A stretch of 64,000 nucleotides of DNA from Streptomyces plumbidurans. Lineage in GTDB: Bacteria > Actinomycetota > Actinomycetes > Streptomycetales > Streptomycetaceae. The notes under the pieces were generated by a model. The model saw only the letters and a program-made list of their open reading frames with translations, did not search any database and was not told where the DNA came from. Position 1 is the stretch's first letter, and each line of letters starts with the position of its first letter. Both the position numbers and the translations under genes were made by a program. Shown here piece after piece: positions 57,710-64,000 of this stretch. The DNA is taken from NCBI RefSeq assembly GCF_019857225.1, contig NZ_JAFJSY010000023.1:1-64000 (forward strand), in the 5' to 3' direction.

Positions 57710-58809
57710 CCCGCCTCCCCCAACGGCAGACACGCCCGTATCTCGAAACCGCCCTGCGGGCGCGGGGCGGCGTGGAGGGTGCCCGCGAGGGCTGTGACGC
57801 GTTCGCGCATTCCGGTCAGGCCCACGCCGGGCTTCGGGGGGTGAGCCGGGTCGGCCGTGCCGTCGTCGGTCACCGATATCGTCAACGCGTCGATGTCATA
57901 GGCCAGTTCAACCGACACCTTGGCCGGGCCCGCGTGCCGGGCGGCGTTCGTCAGCGCCTCCTGGACGATGCGGTAGACGGCCCGGTCGAGCGTCGCCGGA
58001 AGGGGTCTGACCTCGCCGGTCACCTTGAGTTCGGCGGCGAGGCCGGCCGCGCAGGCCCGCTCCACGAGCAGCGCGGGCGTGCCGGTCGGTTCGTCGCTGC
58101 GCAGCACCTCCAGTGTGGAGCGCAGTTCGCGCATGGCCTCGCTGCTCGCGTCCTGGATGGCGAGCAGCGCGGGCGGCACCTCCTCCCCGCGCTTGCGGGC
58201 CAGGTGGACCGCGACCCCGGCCTGGAGCTTGACGATCGAGATGCTGTGGGTGAGCGAGTCGTGCAACTCCCGTGCGATGCGCAGCCGTTCCTCGCCCGCG
58301 CGGCGCAGGGCCGCCTCCTCGCGGGTGCGTTCGGCCTCCAGGGCGCGCTGTTCGGTCTGGCGCAGATACGCCTGCCAGTTGCGGTCCGCCATGCCGGTGA
58401 TCACCGCGCACAGGAACCAGCCCGAGAGCAGTGAGCTTCTCTCCACGACGTCGTGGGTGGTCGGCCCGGTCGGGATGTACGCGGCCAGGAACAGCATGGT
58501 CGCGCCCGCCGCGTACCCCCGGTGCCCCGCGCGCGCCGCCACGAGCACGGCGACGAAGACGGGCAGGGCGGCGGTCGGTCCCGGGTGGGCGTGCAGGACG
58601 TACGCGCTGCCGCCCGCCGTCGACACGGCGAGCACCGCCCGCGGGGAGGTGCGGTGGAAGGCCAGGGCGGCCGAACTCAGCGCGATCAGGCCGTAGTCGA
58701 CGGCGGTGGTGTCGGTGTCGAAGGCGGCCGCGGTCAGCACGACGGCGCCGACGGCGACCGCGAAGAGCACATCGGCGAGACGGCTGCGTGAGACTCGGTA
58801 CCCGCTCAT
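57706..58809 (-). CDS. NarL-family sensor histidine kinase
   Basis: A 367-residue membrane kinase from the ATG at 58809. Four to five hydrophobic segments (about 12-150) with short loops form the sensor, so stimuli are probably membrane-borne. The HisKA_3 dimerisation helix has H183 in IARELHDSLTHSIS. The ATPase domain has VQEALTNAARHAGPAKVSV (N-box), VTDDGTADP and GVGLTGMRERV (G-box). It phosphorylates the response regulator downstream. The pair is of the DesK-like type common in streptomycetes. Confidence 0.93.
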   Translation of the reverse strand: MSGYRVSRSRLADVLFAVAVGAVVLTAAAFDTDTTAVDYGLIALSSAALAFHRTSPRAVLAVSTAGGSAYVLHAHPGPTAALPVFVAVLVAARAGHRGYAAGATMLFLAAYIPTGPTTHDVVERSSLLSGWFLCAVITGMADRNWQAYLRQTEQRALEAERTREEAALRRAGEERLRIARELHDSLTHSISIVKLQAGVAVHLARKRGEEVPPALLAIQDASSEAMRELRSTLEVLRSDEPTGTPALLVERACAAGLAAELKVTGEVRPLPATLDRAVYRIVQEALTNAARHAGPAKVSVELAYDIDALTISVTDDGTADPAHPPKPGVGLTGMRERVTALAGTLHAAPRPQGGFEIRACLPLGEAG

Positions 58810-58975
58810 GCACGCACAGTAAACGGCCGCGCCGACAACGGCGTCAGCCCTGTGGACGGCTCTGCCGCTACTCCCCCCGTAGTAGAAACCGGTGCGTCCC
58901 GCCCCGCGGTCGCAGTGCCGACTGCCTCCGGCCGTACGACGACCTCACCCGCCCCCGGGGCGCACGCTGCTGTCC

Positions 58976-59977
58976 ATGTCCACACCCTTCCGTTTCACCG
59001 AACCCCTGCCGCCGAGGGCGGCCACCGGCCGGGTCGCCGAGGTGTACGAACAGCTCGCCCGCGACTTCGGCATCGACAGGGCGTCCACCTTCGTGGTGCT
59101 CTCCTCCGCGCCCGAGATCCTCGCCCCCGCCTGGGCGTTGATGCGTGAGTCGCTGATCGCCGGCGCGGGCAGCCGCACCGGCAAGGAGCTGGCGGCCTAC
59201 GGCGTCTCGCGCGCCAACAAGTGCCCGTTCTGCGTGGACGCGCACACCGTCCTGCTGCACGCCACGGGCGACCACGCCCTCGCCGAGCGGCTGGCCCGGG
59301 GCGAGCAGCCGCAGGACGAGGAGCACGCGCGTGTGCTGAGCTGGGGACAGCACACGCGCGTGCCGGGCGCCGGTCTGATGCCGTACCCCTTCCCGCCGGA
59401 GCACGCCCCCGCCTACATCGGCACCGCGCTGGCCTTCCACTTCATCAACCGCATCGTCTCGGCGCTGCTCACCGAGCAGTTGCTGCCGGGCAACGTCCAG
59501 CGCTGGCGCCCGGTGCGCAGCCTCGCGGGCCGCTCGATGACCCGGACCGTGCGCCGTACGGCGGTGCCCGGCGCCGCCCTGCCCCTGCTCGACGAGCAGG
59601 CCGCGGGACCCGCGTGGGCGGCAGGCACCACCGTCGGACCGGCCTACGCGGCGCTCCGCGCGGCGACCGCGGCGGGCGCGGACCTGCTCGACGCGGACGA
59701 GCAGGCCGTCGTACGAGAGGCCCTGTGGGACTGGGACGGATCGCATCCGGCGCTGTCCTGGCCCGGGCTCCCGGAGCGCGGTGAGCGGCCCGGCGCGCGG
59801 CTGGCCCTGCTCGCGGCGCTCGCGCCGTACCGCATCACGCCGGAGGACGTGAGCGCCTGGCGGCGTCCGGAACACACCGACCGCTGCCTGGTCCGGCTCG
59901 TCGCCTTCGGCGCCTTCGCCGCCGTGGACCGCATCGAGAGCTCCTTCACCCTGCACGCCGCCCGGGAGGGGTCATGA
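58976..59977 (+). CDS. AhpD-like (carboxymuconolactone decarboxylase family) protein
   Basis: A 333-residue protein from the ATG at 58976. Residues 20-150 form an AhpD/CMD helical domain with the redox motif C83-x2-C86 and H90 in ANKCPFCVDAHTVLL, the peroxidase-partner signature. The second half (about 200-333) has a similar length and helical character but no CxxC, suggesting a degenerate second domain. It may act as an alkylhydroperoxidase-type disulfide reductase. No clear ribosome site is seen before the ATG. Confidence 0.85.
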   Translation: MSTPFRFTEPLPPRAATGRVAEVYEQLARDFGIDRASTFVVLSSAPEILAPAWALMRESLIAGAGSRTGKELAAYGVSRANKCPFCVDAHTVLLHATGDHALAERLARGEQPQDEEHARVLSWGQHTRVPGAGLMPYPFPPEHAPAYIGTALAFHFINRIVSALLTEQLLPGNVQRWRPVRSLAGRSMTRTVRRTAVPGAALPLLDEQAAGPAWAAGTTVGPAYAALRAATAAGADLLDADEQAVVREALWDWDGSHPALSWPGLPERGERPGARLALLAALAPYRITPEDVSAWRRPEHTDRCLVRLVAFGAFAAVDRIESSFTLHAAREGS

Positions 59978-60074
59978 CCGCTTCCACCGGACCCCCCACC
60001 GGCACCGCTGCGACGCCCTGCTCGCCGGCGCGGACCGGCCGGTGCGGGACACTCCGACGGTGACCGAGCGGTAA
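59974..60074 (+). pseudogene. Possible gene remnant overlapping the AhpD-like stop
   Basis: An ATG at 59974 overlaps the AhpD-like stop by ATGA, the layout of a coupled next gene, but its frame ends after 29 codons (MTASTGPPTGTAATPC...). Another frame reads HRCDALLAGADRPVRDTPTV to a stop at 60074, which looks more protein-like. A start in one frame and a tail in another, in about 100 bases, is what a gene with a large deletion would leave. A chance resemblance is also possible. Confidence 0.3.
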
Positions 60075-60094
60075 CCACGCGGCCACGGAGCGAG

Positions 60095-60118
60095 TTGACA
60101 CTTCCGTCTCACAGAGAC
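60095..60118 (+). promoter_or_regulatory. TTGACA -35-like box with a GTCTC-ACA-GAGAC dyad
   Basis: A consensus TTGACA at 60095-60100, rare in this GC-rich context, is followed by the perfect dyad GTCTC-ACA-GAGAC at 60106-60118. It lies 73-96 bases before the GTG of the DUF3558-like gene. No good -10 hexamer is visible at the right distance, so promoter status is uncertain. Confidence 0.35.
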
Positions 60119-60190
60119 TCATGTGAAACTGGCGCCCCCGTCCGCAGTGCGGACCACGTCCGCACACCGTCCCCCACCGAAAAGTGTGCC

Positions 60191-60856
60191 GTGCGCGATT
60201 TCCCTCTGCCGCTCGCCCTGACCGCGCGTCTGTCCCCGGTCGTCGTGCTGGCGGCGGCCGGCTGGGCGCTGTCGTCCGGCCCCGCCGCGACGCCGGCCGC
60301 CGAGCACAAGGAGACGCCGAAGACCGGCACCCAGTCGGCCACCGCCCCTGCCACGACGGCCCGGTCCAAGTCGTACTCCTCCGCGCCCTCGCCCTGCGGC
60401 AGCGTGTCCACGGCGACGCTCAAGTCGCTGGTCCCGGGCGCCAAGACGGCGGGCAAGGAGATCAAGTCGACCGACGAGAAGCTGCGCCGCACCTGCTCCT
60501 GGAACGCGCTGCACGGCTACGACTACCGCTGGCTCGACGTCTCCTACGAGGTCATGAACTCGGACGAGACGGGACAGACGACGTACAAGGAGCGGATCGC
60601 GGACAAGAGTGGCGGAGGGGCGGTTCCCGGACTCGGTGACGAGGGGTACTCCGTGGTGAACCTGACCACGGAGAACAAGCAGCAGACGCGCGAGGGCGTG
60701 GTGATCTCGCGGGTGGGCAACGTGCTGGTGGCCATCACCTACAACGGCAGCGACTTCGAGACGAAGGAGGCGCCCAGCACGGACGAGATCAACAAGGGCG
60801 CCATCAAGGCCGCCAAGGAGGCGGTCGCCACCCTGAAGGGCGGCCAGGCCGGCTGA
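60191..60856 (+). CDS. DUF3558-like secreted protein
   Basis: A 221-residue protein from the GTG at 60191. The N-terminus (MRDFPLPLALTARLSPVVVL) and Ala-rich core form a signal sequence or anchor; no lipobox Cys is seen. A Thr/Ala/Ser linker (about 30-65) leads to a domain of about 150 residues with two Cys, in APSPCGSVSTATLKSLVP and RRTCSWNAL, placed as in DUF3558-type proteins. The C-terminal GNVLVAITYNGSDFETKE fits too. Function unknown; cell-surface exposure is likely. Confidence 0.75.
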   Translation: MRDFPLPLALTARLSPVVVLAAAGWALSSGPAATPAAEHKETPKTGTQSATAPATTARSKSYSSAPSPCGSVSTATLKSLVPGAKTAGKEIKSTDEKLRRTCSWNALHGYDYRWLDVSYEVMNSDETGQTTYKERIADKSGGGAVPGLGDEGYSVVNLTTENKQQTREGVVISRVGNVLVAITYNGSDFETKEAPSTDEINKGAIKAAKEAVATLKGGQAG

Positions 60857-60885
60857 GCCGCACCGGCCGCCCCCGCGCGCACACC

Positions 60886-62415
<1,530 letters not shown>

Positions 62416-62567
62416 GAGCAGGCCAATCGATCAAGGTGAGGTCCGGAAGGCCGTGCGGTCGGCGGGGCTGGGCGGGCCCGCCACCCCCTCCCCGGGGAGG
62501 TGGGGAGGGGGAGAACGAGGGTGGGGGGACGGTGAGTTGGGCGCCCTGTCGGGACGCGGGACGGGGC

Positions 62568-63587
62568 TCAGGCGTTGACCGCCGGGATGACCTTGTTGCC
62601 GTAGGCGTCGATCACGGCCTCCTGCGCGTCGTGCATGTCGTAGACGGCGAACTGGTCGACGCCCAGCTCGCGCAGTGCGTTCAGCTTCTCGATGTGTGCC
62701 TCGACCGGGCCGATGAGGCAGAACCGGTCGACGATCTCGTCGGGGACGAACCGGGTGTCGGGGTTGTCGCTGCGGCCGTGGTGGGAGTAGTCGTACCCCT
62801 CGCGCGCCTTGATGTAGTCGGTGAGTTCCTCGGGGACCTGCGCGGAGTGCTCGCCGTACTTGGAGACGAGGTCGGCGACATGGTTGCCGACCATGCCGCC
62901 GAACCAGCGGCACTGCTCGCGGGCGTGGGCGAGCGCCTCGGGCGAGTCGTCCGCGGTGACGTAGGCGGGGGCCGCGACGCAGATCGTGACGTCGTCGGGG
63001 TTGCGGCCTGCCGCGCGGGCGGCGTCCTTCACCGCCTTGACCATGTACTGCGTCAGATACAGGTCCGCCAGCTGGAGGATGAAGCCGTCGGCCTCCTCGC
63101 CGGTCATCTTCAGCGCCTTGGGGCCGTACGCGGCCATCCACACGGGCAGTTGGGCGCCCGGCTTGACCCAGGGGAATTTGACGACCGTGCCGCCGAGGTC
63201 CGCCTCGTCACCGCGGGCGAGGGAGCGGATGACCTTCATGGCGTCGCTGATGCGGGCCAGAGTGTTGGGCTTGCGGCCCGCGACACGCATCGCGGAGTCG
63301 CCGCGACCGATGCCGCAGACGGTGCGGTTGCCGAACATGTCGTTGAGGGTGGCGAAGGTGGAGGCGGTGACCTCCCAGGTGCGGGTGCCGGGGTTGGTGA
63401 CCATCGGCCCCACGCTCAACTTCTCGGTGTTCGCGAGGATCTGACTGTAGATCACGAACGGCTCCTGCCACAGCACGGCGGAGTCGAAGGTCCAGCCGTG
63501 GGTGAAGCCGTTGCGCTCGGCGCGCTTCATCAGGCTGACGACCCTGGAGGCGGGCGGGTCGGTCTGCAGGACGAGTCCGAAGTCCAT
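62568..63587 (-). CDS. F420-dependent-type LLM oxidoreductase (TIGR03842-like)
   Basis: A 339-residue luciferase-like TIM-barrel protein from the ATG at 63587. It shows MDFGLVLQTDPPASRVVSLM, WTFDSAVLWQEPFVIYSQIL, SVGPMVTNPGTRTWEVTAS, NRTVCGIGRGDSAMRVAGR and PVWMAAYGPKALKMTGEEAD, the pattern of LLM enzymes predicted to use F420 or FMN. It lies 10 bases from the hydantoinase stop on the same strand, so it is co-transcribed. It may oxidise or reduce a pyrimidine or hydantoin intermediate; the reaction is not known to me. Confidence 0.88.
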   Translation of the reverse strand: MDFGLVLQTDPPASRVVSLMKRAERNGFTHGWTFDSAVLWQEPFVIYSQILANTEKLSVGPMVTNPGTRTWEVTASTFATLNDMFGNRTVCGIGRGDSAMRVAGRKPNTLARISDAMKVIRSLARGDEADLGGTVVKFPWVKPGAQLPVWMAAYGPKALKMTGEEADGFILQLADLYLTQYMVKAVKDAARAAGRNPDDVTICVAAPAYVTADDSPEALAHAREQCRWFGGMVGNHVADLVSKYGEHSAQVPEELTDYIKAREGYDYSHHGRSDNPDTRFVPDEIVDRFCLIGPVEAHIEKLNALRELGVDQFAVYDMHDAQEAVIDAYGNKVIPAVNA

Positions 63588-63597
63588 GGCGCCACTC

Positions 63598-64000
63598 CTA
63601 GTTGAGGTACTGACAGGTGGAGCGCGGGGTGTAGACGCCGTGACCGGCGCGTCCGGTGTACTCCCGCTCGTTGATGACGACCTCGCCGCGCGAGAGGACC
63701 GTCTCGACCCGGCCGGTCGTGCGCCTGCCCTCGTACGCCGAGTAGTCGACGTTCATGTGGTGCGTCTCGGCGGAGATGACCTGCTCGGCCTGCGGGTCGT
63801 AGACGACCACGTCGGCGTCGGCGCCCGGCGCGATGGTGCCCTTCTTCGGGTACATGCCGAACATGCGGGCCGGGGTGGCGCAGGCGATCTCGATCCAGCG
63901 GCGGCGGCTGATGTGCCCCTCGACGACGGCCTGGTGGAGCAGGTCCATGCGGTTCTCGACGCCCGGCATACCGTTGGGGATCTTGGAGAAGTCGCCCCGG
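63598..64000 (-). CDS. hydA: Dihydropyrimidinase / D-hydantoinase, 3' part only
   Basis: The last 134 or so codons are in the window; the 5' part lies beyond the right edge. The visible part reads GDFSKIPNGMPGVENRMDLL, then ATPARMFGMYPKKGTIAPGADADVVVYD and the small C-terminal beta-sandwich VDYSAYEGRRTTGRVETVLS. These are the closing segments of the cyclic amidohydrolase family. It opens the ring of 5,6-dihydropyrimidines or hydantoins to N-carbamoyl amino acids. First visible gene of the catabolic operon with the LLM enzyme and, 152 bp further, the NCS1 permease. Confidence 0.92.
   Translation of the reverse strand, partial: RGDFSKIPNGMPGVENRMDLLHQAVVEGHISRRRWIEIACATPARMFGMYPKKGTIAPGADADVVVYDPQAEQVISAETHHMNVDYSAYEGRRTTGRVETVLSRGEVVINEREYTGRAGHGVYTPRSTCQYLN

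Noticed and set aside
62487..62500. CCTCCCCGGGGAGG palindrome between the NCS1 and LLM genes
   Set aside because: Low-complexity C/G run with no loop; not enough to call a terminator or operator.

Overview
The window is a very GC-rich actinobacterial chromosome segment. GTG, TTG and ATG starts, ATGA/GTGA stop-start overlaps and the gene families present (Rv2578c-like radical SAM protein, DUF5107, SigE-type sigma factors, a complete crotonyl-CoA carboxylase/reductase cluster) point to Streptomyces. From memory the gene content resembles the ccr region of other streptomycetes; this could not be checked here. I count about 58 protein genes. I saw no tRNA, rRNA, insertion sequence, integrase or CRISPR array.

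Layout. 1-5.7 kb: miscellaneous genes (holin-like membrane protein cut by the edge, VOC protein, DUF5107/TPR protein, acetyltransferase, secreted CocE-type hydrolase). 5.8-10.8 kb: a tightly coupled four-peptidase operon (M55, M20, S9, S66). 10.9-18.7 kb: methyltransferase, PAS/GAF/SpoIIE phosphatase with a kinase-like ATPase domain, an MFS exporter fused to beta-sandwich repeats, an SRPBCC protein, and a radical SAM protein behind a LexA-box-like palindrome. 18.9-22.1 kb: secreted tripeptidyl-aminopeptidase-like hydrolase, RidA, GNAT and HEAT-repeat proteins.

22.5-31.8 kb is the metabolic heart: a duplicated 3-hydroxybutyryl-CoA dehydrogenase, a TetR regulator, then ccr-ecm-mcl-mch-mcd. This is the ethylmalonyl-CoA route, which assimilates acetyl-CoA and supplies ethylmalonyl-CoA and methylmalonyl-CoA, extender units for polyketides. 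The ccr promoter holds a perfect palindrome between its -35 and -10 boxes and is followed by a leader of about 225 nt with two stem-loops. psd-pssA (phosphatidylethanolamine synthesis) follows, ended by a 15-bp-stem terminator.

33.5-39.9 kb: a five-gene branched-chain amino-acid-type ABC importer (livF-G-H-M and binding protein) diverging from a PucR-type regulator across a palindrome. 39.9-40.7 kb: a minisatellite of about 19 units of about 41 bp between two convergent genes. 40.7-47.2 kb: glycerate kinase, ADP-ribosylglycohydrolase, NUDIX hydrolase, sirtuin, and an alkylation-repair pair (Ada-AlkA fusion plus ogt). 47.3-52.1 kb: DedA, a glycosyltransferase-51 protein whose transpeptidase half is internally deleted, a sigma factor fused to a transmembrane and outer domain, and a divergent sigma/membrane-protein pair. 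52.1-60.9 kb: macrodomain protein, FAD oxidoreductase, inositol-phosphatase-like enzyme, gamma-glutamyltransferase, a two-component system, an AhpD-like protein and a DUF3558-like secreted protein. 60.9-64 kb: NCS1 permease, F420-type oxidoreductase and the 3' end of a hydantoinase, a probable pyrimidine/hydantoin degradation module.

A recurring feature is short tandem repeats next to stop codons: 20 bp at 11.75 kb, 16 bp at 21.46 kb, about 41 bp at 39.9 kb and 13 bp at 43.2 kb.
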